A DNA stretch of 41,846 nt from Chryseobacterium sp. (lineage in GTDB: Bacteria > Bacteroidota > Bacteroidia > Flavobacteriales > Weeksellaceae): assembly GCA_027492795.1 (NCBI GenBank), contig JAPUEB010000031.1, positions 27,058 to 68,903 of the forward strand. The letters run 5' to 3'. This document shows positions 6,563 to 14,878 of the stretch, piece by piece. A program made the position numbers and the translations under genes. How positions within the stretch are numbered: position 1 is the first letter of the stretch; each line of letters opens with the position of its first letter. The notes below the pieces were generated by a model. It had not been told where the DNA came from, made no database searches, and saw only the letters and a program-made list of their open reading frames with translations.

Positions 6563-8113
6563 ATGAAACGCAGGCTGTTTTTACTCTTTTTTGTTTGTTC
6601 AATATTGTCTTTCGCACAAATTGAAGAAAAAAAACTGGATGAACTTATCCAAAACACTTTAAAAACCTTTGAAGTTCCCGGAATGTCGGTAGGAATTATA
6701 AAAGATGGAAAAACCGTCTATTCAAAAGGATTTGGAGTGGCTTCATTAACTACAAAAAAGAGCATGAATGATGAAACTTTGGTGGGAATTGCATCCAATT
6801 CAAAAGGTTTTACTGCAACTGCTTTAGCAATTTTGGCAGACGAAGGAAAACTGAATTGGGACGATAAAGTAACCAAATTTATCCCAGAATTTCAGATGTA
6901 CGATCCTTATGTAACAAGAGAAATTACTGTAAAAGATTTGATAACGCATAGAGCCGGACTTGGACTTGGACAAGGCGACTTGATGTTTTTTCCCGAAGGC
7001 GGAACACAAACCATAAAAGACATTGTGCATAATGTAAGGTACTTGAAACCAGAACATTCTTTCCGAAACACGATGGATTATAACAACATCATGTTTATTG
7101 TAGCCGGAGAAGTGATTACAAGAATTTCCGGATTGAGTTGGGCAGATTTTATAGAACAAAAAATAATGAAACCGGTAGGAATGAACAGCAGTTTTGGAAG
7201 CTACAACCGCGCGAAAGCCGCATCTGTACAAAATATTATTGATGCTCATGCTCCTGCTGACGGGAAAGTAATACAGGTTCCGCACGATTGGAATCAAACG
7301 GCAAATGCAGCAGGTGGAATTGTTTCTAATATTAAAGATATGTTGATTTGGGCTGAATTCCTCAACAATAATTTTACTACAAAAGATGGTAAAAAATTAG
7401 TTTCAGACAAGCAGATTCAACAATTATGGCAAATTCAGCAGCCTTCTACAGTGGCGTTGAAAAATCCTTATGATACGCAAAATTACGGTTATGGTTTAGG
7501 CTGGTTCATCAGCGATGTGAAAGGTCATAAACAGGTTCAGCATTCCGGTGGTTTGATAGGAACTGTGACGCATTTTACATTGATTCCGGATATGAAACTG
7601 GGAATTGTGGTTTTAACCAATCAACAAAGTGGTGCTGCATTTTCCACGATTACCAATACTGTAAAAGATGCTTATTTAGGCATTGCCGACAGAAATTGGC
7701 TAAAAACCTACGGCGAAAGAATGGCAAAAATGAACGCCGATTTTGAAAAAGACAAAAAAGAAGTTTTTGAAAAAGCTACAGCCTTCCAAAAATCTAAAAA
7801 CTGTACTGTTACCGCAGATCAAATCACAGGGTTGTATAATGATCCTTGGTTTGGAAACGTAGAAATTTCACAAAACGGAAAGGGCTACAGAATCGCAAGC
7901 AAAACTTCGCCAAGGTTGAAAGGTGATTTGCTGCCCTACTCTCCAAACACATTCATTGCAAAATGGGACGACAGAAGTTATGATGCCGATGCATTTGTTA
8001 TCTTAAATTACGACGAAAACGGCAAAGCACAAACCATGAAGATGAAACCAATTTCGGATATTACCGATTTTAGTTTTGATTTTGAGGATTTGGATTTTCA
8101 AAAAGTGAAGTAA
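6563..8113 (+). CDS. Secreted serine hydrolase, beta-lactamase/PBP (S12) family
   Basis: 516 residues with a Sec signal peptide (MKRRLFLLFFVCSILSFAQ). The catalytic domain carries the three family motifs: SNSK (78-81, nucleophile S78 and base K81), YNN (173-175) and HSG (327-329) in place of KTG. This set is typical of class-C-like esterases and DD-peptidases (EstB, AmpH-like) more than of true resistance enzymes. The C-terminal segment from about residue 400 has the layout of the DUF3471 lipocalin-like domain often fused to this group. It probably acts in the periplasm or on the surface. The substrate could be a peptide, ester or cell-wall fragment; calling it a beta-lactamase would go too far. 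It is monocistronic with its own promoter and ends six bases before a 17-bp hairpin. Confidence 0.9.
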   Translation: MKRRLFLLFFVCSILSFAQIEEKKLDELIQNTLKTFEVPGMSVGIIKDGKTVYSKGFGVASLTTKKSMNDETLVGIASNSKGFTATALAILADEGKLNWDDKVTKFIPEFQMYDPYVTREITVKDLITHRAGLGLGQGDLMFFPEGGTQTIKDIVHNVRYLKPEHSFRNTMDYNNIMFIVAGEVITRISGLSWADFIEQKIMKPVGMNSSFGSYNRAKAASVQNIIDAHAPADGKVIQVPHDWNQTANAAGGIVSNIKDMLIWAEFLNNNFTTKDGKKLVSDKQIQQLWQIQQPSTVALKNPYDTQNYGYGLGWFISDVKGHKQVQHSGGLIGTVTHFTLIPDMKLGIVVLTNQQSGAAFSTITNTVKDAYLGIADRNWLKTYGERMAKMNADFEKDKKEVFEKATAFQKSKNCTVTADQITGLYNDPWFGNVEISQNGKGYRIASKTSPRLKGDLLPYSPNTFIAKWDDRSYDADAFVILNYDENGKAQTMKMKPISDITDFSFDFEDLDFQKVK

Positions 8114-8118
8114 AAATA

Positions 8119-8160
8119 TGCCACGAATGCACGAATTTATTTGTTCGTGCATTCGAGGCA
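8119..8160. repeat. Palindromic intergenic repeat, copy 1
   Basis: A 17-bp inverted repeat with one mismatch: left arm 8119-8135 starting TGCCACGAATGC, right arm 8144-8160, loop of eight bases. The same arms occur at 37020-37059, 29 kb away. It is six bases after the serine hydrolase stop and may also act as a transcript-end hairpin. Confidence 0.9.
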
Positions 8161-8190
8161 AAAAATTAATATTTGAATCTTCAATACATG

Positions 8191-8350
8191 ATAATTTTTA
8201 AAACCACAAAAGTCACAAAAGCTTACAAAATTATAAATCAACTTGTTAAAAGTAAAATAAGATTTTCGTGAAGACTTATTTTAACTTTGAAAAAAATTAA
8301 TTATGTCTTCGATAATCAATTACTTTTGTGACTTTTGTGGTTAAAATTAT
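8191..8350. repeat. MITE-like long inverted repeat
   Basis: Perfect 20-bp terminal inverted repeats (8202-8221 and 8323-8342, starting AACCACAAAAGTCAC) enclose about 100 bases. The arms extend imperfectly to 8191 and 8350. Inside is a second perfect 9-bp inverted repeat, TAAAATAAG / CTTATTTTA (8253-8261, 8275-8283). No ORF is inside. The size and structure fit a miniature inverted-repeat element or a long structured RNA; no target-site duplication could be assigned with confidence. It lies just downstream of murI. Confidence 0.7.
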
Positions 8351-8401
8351 TTTTTTTTCATTTATTAAAATTTGAATCATAAAAAAATTTCAAGCTTCCT
8401 T

Positions 8402-9241
8402 TTATTGTTCATGGATATCCTGAAACTGTAGTTTTATGGAATTTCCAAATATTTTCTTTGAAATTTTTTCAAAGTTTTTGGTAAGGTCGGAAACATAAAA
8501 ATGATACTGAGGATTCGGATTATTGGTGTTTTCCAGATGATTTTTTTCTAAAATATGCTTCAGTTCGTTGGCAACAATTGTAGGAGAATCTATTACACGA
8601 ACTCGGTTTCCGTAGTATTGCTTTATCTCGTCTATCAAAAGTGGATAATGCGTGCAACCGAGGATTAAAGTTTCAATATTTTTTAACTTACTGTTGCTAA
8701 GGTAGTTATAAATAATTGCGTGGGTTATGGGATGGTTTTTAAAACCTTCTTCAATCGCCGGAACCAAAAGTGGCGTTGCCAATTCATCCACTTTGATGTA
8801 TTTGTTGTGTTTGCGGATGCTTTTCTTATAAAGTCCTGAATTTACCGTGGCTTTGGTAGCAATCACACCAACATTATTATGAATTTCAAAAGCAACTTTT
8901 TCTGCAACTGGATTTATTACATCGATTACAGGAACTCTATTATCCACCAATTCTAAAACCTCTTTAAGCGCGTTTGCTGTGGCAGAATTGCAGGCAATTA
9001 CAATGGATTTGCAGTTTTTTTCCAAAAGAAAACTGGTAATTTCGGTAACGTAACCAATGATAGCTTCCTGAGATTTTTCACCGTAAGGCAAATGTTTGGT
9101 ATCTCCAAAATAAATAAAATCTTCGTGAGGAAGCATTCTTTTGATTTCCTTTGCAACGGTTAAACCTCCAACTCCCGAATCAAAAATTCCGATGGGTTGA
9201 TTGGGTTTCAAATGCGAAAAATCTAATTTTTTCTTTTTCAA
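8402..9241 (-). CDS. murI: Glutamate racemase
   Basis: Converts L-glutamate to D-glutamate for peptidoglycan; cytoplasmic. The 279 residues show IGIFDSGVGGLTV (17-29) and the two catalytic cysteines in ACNSAT (C84) and GCTHYP (C196), with FGDTKHLPYG (45-54) between. The start is a TTG at 9241. No in-frame ATG exists upstream, the next Met (residue 36) lies after the conserved DSGVGG motif, and a -7 promoter motif sits 16 bases before the TTG, so the TTG is forced. It lies 42 bases after hemW on the same strand but has its own promoter in the gap. Confidence 0.96.
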   Translation of the reverse strand: MKKKKLDFSHLKPNQPIGIFDSGVGGLTVAKEIKRMLPHEDFIYFGDTKHLPYGEKSQEAIIGYVTEITSFLLEKNCKSIVIACNSATANALKEVLELVDNRVPVIDVINPVAEKVAFEIHNNVGVIATKATVNSGLYKKSIRKHNKYIKVDELATPLLVPAIEEGFKNHPITHAIIYNYLSNSKLKNIETLILGCTHYPLLIDEIKQYYGNRVRVIDSPTIVANELKHILEKNHLENTNNPNPQYHFYVSDLTKNFEKISKKIFGNSIKLQFQDIHEQ

Positions 9242-9257
9242 GCTGATGAATTTGTTA

Positions 9258-9265
9258 CAAAAATA
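9258..9265 (-). promoter_or_regulatory. -7 promoter motif of murI
   Basis: The minus strand reads TATTTTTG, matching TAnnTTTG, in the 42-base gap between hemW and murI. It leaves room for only a short leader before the TTG start of murI at 9241. Confidence 0.65.
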
Positions 9266-9283
9266 ATTATTTTTTGGATTGCA

Positions 9284-10408
9284 CTACAAAATAAACAGAT
9301 CCGATGCGATACCATCTGCCAAAAACCAATGTTTTCTTGGAATTTTTAGAAAATTTTCTTCTTCAATTAGCAAACCTTCGGCGAGTTTATCCTTCGATAT
9401 TTTTTTTAAATGATCTAAAAACTCCTCGCTAAAGTTAACGCGCACTTGTTGCAAATCAACACCTTTTAGAGTTCTCAAACCAATCATCATCATCTCGTTA
9501 AAACGGTCTTTTTCAGAAAGGTTTTCAGTTTCTTGGGGTATTTTACCATCCATTAAGCTTTTGAGATATATTGCATTGTTTGCGACGTTCCAACTGCGCT
9601 GATCGAAGCCGTTGTAAGAATGCGCCGAAGGACCAATACCCAAATAAGGTTCGTAACGCCAATAAGCAGAATTGTGCTTGGATTGGAAACCCGATTTTGC
9701 AAAATTTGAAATTTCATAGTGAATAAATCCATTTTCTTCCAAAAATTGAGTCATAAAATGGAATTCTTCATTCTGATCCGATTCATTAGGTGCTGAAATT
9801 TTGTTGGTTTTTATCCATGAACTTAGGGCTGTTTTTGGTTCTACAGTCAAAGCATAAGATGAAATATGAGGAACTTGAAGATCCAACGTTTTTTGTAGAT
9901 TCTTTTTCCAAACTTCAAAATCGGAAGTTGGCGAACCGTAAATGAGATCTATACTGATATTTTCAAAACCAAAATCCTGCGCTCGTTTGATGGAATCTTC
10001 TGCCTGCATTGAATTGTGCGCTCTGTTCATCAGTTTTAAATCCTCATCAAAAAAACTTTGAGTTCCTATAGAAAGTCGATTAACCGAAGATTCGGAAAGG
10101 GATTTTAAAAATTTTGAATCTAAATCGTCGGGATTGGCTTCCAAAGTAATCTCTATTTCTGTATCGAAGGTGTAATATTTCAATATTTCATCAATCAAAC
10201 TTTTGATTTCGTCACCTGTTAGTGCAGAAGGAGTTCCGCCACCGACGTAAAGCGAGTGCAGTTTTTTGTTTTGAAGCTCGTCTTTGCGCAAGAAAATTTC
10301 TTTCTTAATTGCCAAAATCATCTCATCTTTCATCTTAAAGGAGGTTGAAAAATGAAAATTGCAATAGCTGCACTTCTGTTTACAAAATGGAATATGGATG
10401 TAAATCAT
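9284..10408 (-). CDS. hemW: Radical-SAM heme chaperone HemW
   Basis: Member of the HemN-like radical-SAM group that delivers heme to respiratory enzymes (HemW), not the coproporphyrinogen dehydrogenase itself. The 374 residues start at the cluster motif C9-KQK-C13-SY-C16 (CxxxCxxC) and continue with GGGTPS (56-61) and the family's ITLEANPDDL segment. The opening MIYIHIPFCKQKCSYC is typical of HemW, which lacks the extra N-terminal residues of true HemN. Length matches HemW. The ATG at 10408 lies directly after the T-run of the hairpin that ends the preceding porP-like gene, so it must have its own start of transcription very close by or rely on read-through. Confidence 0.92.
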   Translation of the reverse strand: MIYIHIPFCKQKCSYCNFHFSTSFKMKDEMILAIKKEIFLRKDELQNKKLHSLYVGGGTPSALTGDEIKSLIDEILKYYTFDTEIEITLEANPDDLDSKFLKSLSESSVNRLSIGTQSFFDEDLKLMNRAHNSMQAEDSIKRAQDFGFENISIDLIYGSPTSDFEVWKKNLQKTLDLQVPHISSYALTVEPKTALSSWIKTNKISAPNESDQNEEFHFMTQFLEENGFIHYEISNFAKSGFQSKHNSAYWRYEPYLGIGPSAHSYNGFDQRSWNVANNAIYLKSLMDGKIPQETENLSEKDRFNEMMMIGLRTLKGVDLQQVRVNFSEEFLDHLKKISKDKLAEGLLIEEENFLKIPRKHWFLADGIASDLFIL

Positions 10409-10410
10409 AA

Positions 10411-10433
10411 AAAAAGCCCCGAAATTCGGAGCT
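10411..10433 (-). terminator. Terminator of the PorP/SprF-like gene
   Basis: On the minus strand an 8-bp stem with one G-T pair (10415-10422 with 10426-10433) is followed by seven T. The T-run touches the hemW ATG. Confidence 0.75.
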
Positions 10434-10457
10434 CAAATGTATTGAAATTTATTTTTC

Positions 10458-11405
10458 TTAATATCTGTAACCTCTCGCATTGATGAAGTTATCGAAATTG
10501 TAACCAAGACCAATCATGAAGCTGTTTCCTCCGTAATTTTGGATATCTGAAAGTCCTATGTTGTACGTTGCTCCAATCATAAATTTGTTTAAATTAACTT
10601 TTACCACCGGTGCAATTGCAAGACTCTGAGTATCGAATCTGTTTTGTACATATCTGAAACTGGCTCCCGCAGAAAATGAGTTGAAATCTGTTTTTACGGT
10701 ACCCATCAAGTTTCCGTCCAACATAATGGATGAATTGGTGTTCAAGTTCATTAATACAGATGGAGTAATGTAAATTTGGTCGGATAAAGACCAATCATAG
10801 CCTAAATTCAAGAAAATTTTGATTGGCGAAGGCTCATAATTATTTACGATTGCCTGGTCATTGCTCAAAGCGATATCGTTGATAGAAGCTCCTGCAAAAA
10901 TTCCTCTGTAGGTAGCTGCCAAACCAAAGTTTGCATACATCATGAAAATACTGTTATCTCCCTGCAAAAGTGGATCGTTTTGATTTTCGGTGTTCAGTTT
11001 TGTGTAGTCAAAATTCATATTATAGGCACTCACACTTGTACCGAAAGAGAATTGGTCTTTTCTTTCACCTTCATCACTAATAGGGATAAAATAGGATGCT
11101 CCTAAAGTGATTCCGCCAGCAGAAATAGGTCCGTTTGCATCTCTAAAAACCGAAAGTCCCATACCTACTCTGTCGAAAATATTGGCATGTAAACCTACAG
11201 ATTGCACGTTAGGGGATTCACTAAAAGATGAATACTGCTTTTGATAATTTGCGTTTACATGAACATAATCTGTTTTTCCGTATTGGGCTGGGTTGAAAAG
11301 AAAATCACCATCTAACAGATATTGTTGGTAATAAGGTAAAGTCTCCTGTGCATGGTATGCGGTGGAAAAAATAGCAAAGCATACAACAGCATATAGTTTT
11401 CTCAT
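10458..11405 (-). CDS. PorP/SprF family outer-membrane protein
   Basis: 315 residues with a signal peptide (MRKLYAVVCFAIFSTAYHAQ) followed by the family opening LPYYQQYLLDGDFLFNPAQYG and an alternating, aromatic and Gly-rich pattern typical of an outer-membrane beta-barrel, ending YRY. PorP/SprF proteins are linked to the type IX secretion system; SprF-type members help secrete one specific partner, normally encoded next to them (SprB-like adhesins). No such large adhesin is adjacent here, so the partner is unknown. It is monocistronic, with a good promoter 5' and a hairpin 3'. The sprA gene of the same system lies 7 kb away. Confidence 0.87.
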   Translation of the reverse strand: MRKLYAVVCFAIFSTAYHAQETLPYYQQYLLDGDFLFNPAQYGKTDYVHVNANYQKQYSSFSESPNVQSVGLHANIFDRVGMGLSVFRDANGPISAGGITLGASYFIPISDEGERKDQFSFGTSVSAYNMNFDYTKLNTENQNDPLLQGDNSIFMMYANFGLAATYRGIFAGASINDIALSNDQAIVNNYEPSPIKIFLNLGYDWSLSDQIYITPSVLMNLNTNSSIMLDGNLMGTVKTDFNSFSAGASFRYVQNRFDTQSLAIAPVVKVNLNKFMIGATYNIGLSDIQNYGGNSFMIGLGYNFDNFINARGYRY

Positions 11406-11428
11406 AACAAATCAAGATTTCAGTTGAA

Positions 11429-11436
11429 CAAATATA
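11429..11436 (-). promoter_or_regulatory. -7 promoter motif of the PorP/SprF-like gene
   Basis: The minus strand reads TATATTTG, an exact TAnnTTTG match, 23 bases before the ATG. Confidence 0.7.
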
Positions 11437-11456
11437 AAAAATTTATTGATATTATT

Positions 11457-12515
11457 TTAATTTTCTAAATATTTTCTCCATTTTTTAACAGCATTATCCA
11501 TATCCGGTGGCATAGGACTTTCAAAATACATCTCTTTTTTAGTTATGGGATGTATAAAACCCAAAGTATGCGCATGAAGTGCGTGTCTTGGTAAAATTTC
11601 AAAAACATTGTTAATGAACTGCTTATATTTCGGCAAATTTTGTCCTCGAAGCGCAATATTTCCTTCATATCGCTCGTCATTGAACAGGGTATGACCAATA
11701 TGCCTGAAATGAGCCCGGATTTGGTGAGTGCGCCCGGTTTCAAGCCTACATTCTATCCAAGTAATGTATCTTAATCTTTCAATCACTTTGTAGTGGGTTA
11801 CGGCGTGTTTGCCATGGCTTCCATCTTCATAAACAGCCATCTGCATCCTGTTTTTTTGATGCCTTCCGATGTGTCCGATAATGGTTCCTTCATCATTTTC
11901 TAGATTTCCCCATACAAAAGCCCAGTACAGACGTTTGGTTTTACGGTCGAAAAACTGCTTTGCAAGATGACTTAAAGCGTATTCATTTTTTGCAACTACC
12001 AGAAGTCCCGACGTATCCTTATCTATACGGTGTACCAAACCTACACGGTCTAAATCTGTTTTTAATCCTTTTTTTTCAAAATGAAAAGCTAACGCGTTTA
12101 CCAAAGTCCCGTCCCAATTTCCATGTCCTGGGTGTACAACCATTCCTGCATCTTTATCTATCACAATTACATCATCATCTTCGTACACAATTTTTATAGG
12201 GATTTCCTGTGGAAAAACAATATTTTGGCGTTTAGGATGCGTTAAAAGAACTGAAATTTCATCGCCTGGTTTTACACGGTAATTCTGCTTTACCGGATTT
12301 CCGTTTACAACCACATTTCCAGCTCTGCAAGCCTGTGATATCTTATTTCTTGATGAGTTTTGCCGAAAAAGTTGCAGATATTTGTCTATTCGCAAGGTTT
12401 CCTGCCCTTTATCCACAATAATTTTGAAATGCTCATAAAGTCCACTATTCTCTTCTTCACCGGTATTTTCATCCAGCAAATCCTCTTCTAGAAAGTCTTC
12501 ATTTTCGGCACTCAT
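11457..12515 (-). CDS. RluA-family 23S rRNA pseudouridine synthase (RluD-like)
   Basis: 352 residues: an acidic N-terminal extension (1-28), an S4 RNA-binding domain (about 40-92, LRIDKYLQLFRQNSSRNKISQ) and the RluA catalytic domain. The catalytic aspartate is D165 in HRIDKDTSGLLV. Having an S4 domain plus this motif order matches RluD/RluC, which modify 23S rRNA; RluD (positions 1911/1915/1917) is the more likely match by length, but the target is inferred. The start is the ATG at 12515, 66 bases downstream of the PASTA gene with a hairpin between. No clear promoter motif was found in that gap. Confidence 0.9.
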   Translation of the reverse strand: MSAENEDFLEEDLLDENTGEEENSGLYEHFKIIVDKGQETLRIDKYLQLFRQNSSRNKISQACRAGNVVVNGNPVKQNYRVKPGDEISVLLTHPKRQNIVFPQEIPIKIVYEDDDVIVIDKDAGMVVHPGHGNWDGTLVNALAFHFEKKGLKTDLDRVGLVHRIDKDTSGLLVVAKNEYALSHLAKQFFDRKTKRLYWAFVWGNLENDEGTIIGHIGRHQKNRMQMAVYEDGSHGKHAVTHYKVIERLRYITWIECRLETGRTHQIRAHFRHIGHTLFNDERYEGNIALRGQNLPKYKQFINNVFEILPRHALHAHTLGFIHPITKKEMYFESPMPPDMDNAVKKWRKYLEN

Positions 12516-12525
12516 AGTATTTATG

Positions 12526-12553
12526 CAAAAGCTCCAACAAATGAGTTGAAGCT
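12526..12553 (-). terminator. Terminator after the PASTA gene
   Basis: Minus-strand 9-bp stem with one G-T pair (12530-12538 with 12545-12553), loop of six, then TTTT. It lies 28 bases past the PASTA stop and just before the RluD-like gene. Confidence 0.65.
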
Positions 12554-12581
12554 TAGGGAAATTTTTGTGATATTAAAGCTA

Positions 12582-13676
12582 TCAATCCACAACTACTTTT
12601 GCTTTTGGCTTTTCTGTGGTTGTTGTTGTATTGGTTTTTACAGTTGCCGCAGGTTTAGTTGGAGTTGTTTTTGTATCTGTGGGTTTTGCATTGTTAATGG
12701 GGTTTTTCGGGGCTGCAACTGTTGGTTTTGGCGTTGCTGTAGCTGCCGGTTCAGATGTTTTTGGAGCAGAAGAAGGTGCAGGTTCCGGTTTCGGTTCTAA
12801 TTTTGGCTCCGGCGCATATCTCGGTTCCTCATACACAGGTACTTCTTCGTAACGAACAGGTGGCAAAGTAGTATCTATCTTTATTCTGTATATTGAATTT
12901 AAGTATGAAATTTTCCCTCCCATTTGCGCAGGAGTTTTTTTGCTTGCCCAAAGATCTATCTGCATCCCTTGGTCGCGCAAATCACCACCTGCAGGATCCT
13001 GATAATATACAATATCTGTTTCGTCACTTTTTCCGTCCTCGTGTTCAATAAGGCCTAATTCAAAAAGATTATTGGTTACAATTGCTTTTGCCTCCGCTAC
13101 CGTAAGCCCAACTAAATTAGGCACTGAAATATTTCGTTTCGGGCCACTTCCAATTACCAAATCAATGGTTGAAAATCTTTGAAGCTGCGCTCCTGGCTTT
13201 ATTACACTACCGTTGTACATCATTCGTATTACGGCATCTCTTTGGATGCTTGGTTCGAAAATAGTATCGCCAACTTTTAGCCCAACCTGGTCTAATCGTC
13301 GGAAAGCAAGCCCTTTATATTTATCCAAAATATCCGGTACTGTTACTTTCGCCCAAGTTCTCGGATTTACTTTCAGCATGATGGTTCTACCGTCTTTTAC
13401 ACGTGCACCCGCATTTGGAAAAATATCCAATACTTGAAACGGTCTGTATCTGGGATCAAATTTTCCGCTATCTACTTCGTATTCCAATCCGGCATCATCT
13501 AATACCTTTATTGCATCGTGAACGGATTTATTAACAACGTTTGGAACCGGAATTTCTTTTCCGTGATTGGTATGATATTCCAGCCAACGGAAGGTAAGCC
13601 ACACCAAACCTGTGAAAATTGCCGCAGCCAATAGTAAGTTAACCAATACTTTCCAGTGGAAAAGTGATTTCAGCAT
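12582..13676 (-). CDS. Membrane-anchored PASTA-domain protein
   Basis: 364 residues with one N-terminal membrane helix (about 9-30, VLVNLLLAAAIFTGLVW) and three PASTA repeats outside: roughly 42-104, 110-177 and 182-245, each opening with a VPNVV, VPDIL or VPNLV motif. From about 275 the chain is low-complexity, rich in Pro, Ala, Thr and Lys. There is no kinase domain, unlike the PASTA kinases of Gram-positive bacteria, and no transpeptidase domain. PASTA repeats often contact cell-wall fragments or divisome partners; such a role here is inference. The start is the ATG at 13676: the longer frame from a TTG at 13706 begins inside the promoter motif. It is divergent from ddl, a peptidoglycan-precursor gene, which supports a cell-wall link. 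Confidence 0.88.
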   Translation of the reverse strand: MLKSLFHWKVLVNLLLAAAIFTGLVWLTFRWLEYHTNHGKEIPVPNVVNKSVHDAIKVLDDAGLEYEVDSGKFDPRYRPFQVLDIFPNAGARVKDGRTIMLKVNPRTWAKVTVPDILDKYKGLAFRRLDQVGLKVGDTIFEPSIQRDAVIRMMYNGSVIKPGAQLQRFSTIDLVIGSGPKRNISVPNLVGLTVAEAKAIVTNNLFELGLIEHEDGKSDETDIVYYQDPAGGDLRDQGMQIDLWASKKTPAQMGGKISYLNSIYRIKIDTTLPPVRYEEVPVYEEPRYAPEPKLEPKPEPAPSSAPKTSEPAATATPKPTVAAPKNPINNAKPTDTKTTPTKPAATVKTNTTTTTEKPKAKVVVD

Positions 13677-13703
13677 AGGGTCTTGAACTTTAAAATCTAA
13701 TGG

Positions 13704-13711
13704 CAAATATA
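13704..13711 (-). promoter_or_regulatory. -7 promoter motif of the PASTA gene
   Basis: The minus strand reads TATATTTG, an exact TAnnTTTG match, 27 bases before the ATG at 13676. It excludes the TTG at 13706 as a start. Confidence 0.7.
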
Positions 13712-13809
13712 AATAATAATTTCAGAAATTAAATTAAATGATGAGGGGGTTTGGTAAACTTACTTCATCACAAATTCTGAAAACTGAAAAAAAGATGCAA
13801 CAAATTCAT

Positions 13810-13817
13810 TAAATTTG
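13810..13817 (+). promoter_or_regulatory. -7 promoter motif of ddl operon
   Basis: TAAATTTG, an exact TAnnTTTG match, 19 bases before the ddl ATG. It lies 98 bases from the divergent PASTA promoter motif. Confidence 0.7.
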
Positions 13818-13836
13818 CCTTAACGAAAGAACAAAT

Positions 13837-14820
13837 ATGGATAAAAAAAATGTAGCCGTGGTAATGGGTGGATATTCCGACGAATATGTGGTATCCCTTA
13901 AAAGCGGACAGCTTATTTACGATTCTCTGGACCGCGCAAAATATAACGTGTACAAAGTAATCATCCTGAAAAATGAATGGTATTTTTTGGATGATCACGG
14001 ACAAAAGGCACCGATGAACAAATCTGACTTTTCAGTGGATTTAGATAGTGGCTATAAAGTAAAATTTGATGTATGTTTCAACATCATACATGGAAAACCT
14101 GGTGAAAACGGCGAATTACAGGCTTATTGGGATATTATTGGCCAAAAATATACGGGCTGTAATTTTTACCAAAGTGCATTAACTTTCAATAAAAAAGATA
14201 CTCTTGCAGTTCTCTCCAAATACGGAATACCTTCTGCGAAAAGTATATATATAAGAAAGGGAGAAAAAATTGAATATCAGAAGCTGGCTGAAGAGCTTGG
14301 ACTGCCCTGCTTTGTAAAGCCCAACCAAAGTGGATCCTCTTTGGGAATTTCAAAAGTGAAAAATATTTCAGAATTTGAAAAAGCTTTTGAATCCGCCTTT
14401 GCCGAAGATGACGAAATATTGGTAGAAAGTTTCCTGGATGGAATGGAGGTCTCGGTGGGAGTAGTAGATTTTGAAGGAGAAACCATTGTTCTGGGAATTA
14501 CAGAAATTGTTCCTACCAAAGAGTTTTTTGATTATGAAGCCAAATACGAAGGAGCTTCAGAAGAAATAACGCCGGCAAGAATAGATGATGAAACTAGAAA
14601 ACGTGTGGAAGAAATTGCTAAAAGAGCCTATGATTCCCTTGGAATGAGCGGATTTTCGCGAAGTGAATATATTATAATGAATGGAACTCCTTATATGCTG
14701 GAAATGAATACCAATCCCGGTTTTTCACCCGCATCAATTCTACCACAACAGGCACGACACTATGGTATTTCTATTCAAGATTTGTGTGGGAACGAAGTAG
14801 AAAAGGCATTAAAGAAATAA
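13837..14820 (+). CDS. ddl: D-alanine--D-alanine ligase
   Basis: ATP-grasp enzyme that joins two D-Ala for the peptidoglycan stem peptide; cytoplasmic. The 327 residues show the N-terminal GGYSDEYVVS (11-20, family GGxSxExxVS), HGKPGENGELQ (85-95, where HGxxGEDG is usual, so Asn replaces Asp), the ATP-binding PNQSGSSLGISKV segment and the C-terminal EMNTNPGFSP metal and D-Ala binding motif. The start is the ATG at 13837 after a good promoter. It heads a probable operon with coaD (58-base gap) and the TRIC gene. Alternative readings within ATP-grasp are unlikely given these motifs. Confidence 0.95.
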   Translation: MDKKNVAVVMGGYSDEYVVSLKSGQLIYDSLDRAKYNVYKVIILKNEWYFLDDHGQKAPMNKSDFSVDLDSGYKVKFDVCFNIIHGKPGENGELQAYWDIIGQKYTGCNFYQSALTFNKKDTLAVLSKYGIPSAKSIYIRKGEKIEYQKLAEELGLPCFVKPNQSGSSLGISKVKNISEFEKAFESAFAEDDEILVESFLDGMEVSVGVVDFEGETIVLGITEIVPTKEFFDYEAKYEGASEEITPARIDDETRKRVEEIAKRAYDSLGMSGFSRSEYIIMNGTPYMLEMNTNPGFSPASILPQQARHYGISIQDLCGNEVEKALKK

Positions 14821-14878
14821 TAAAAATTAAACACTTTTTAGATAATCCGCAAAATTTAAAAAAAACTAAAATCCTGAA

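Noticed and set aside
12546-12852. Plus-strand frames rich in Cys, Gly and Phe
   Set aside because: They are the reverse complement of the Pro/Ala/Thr/Lys low-complexity tail of the PASTA protein.
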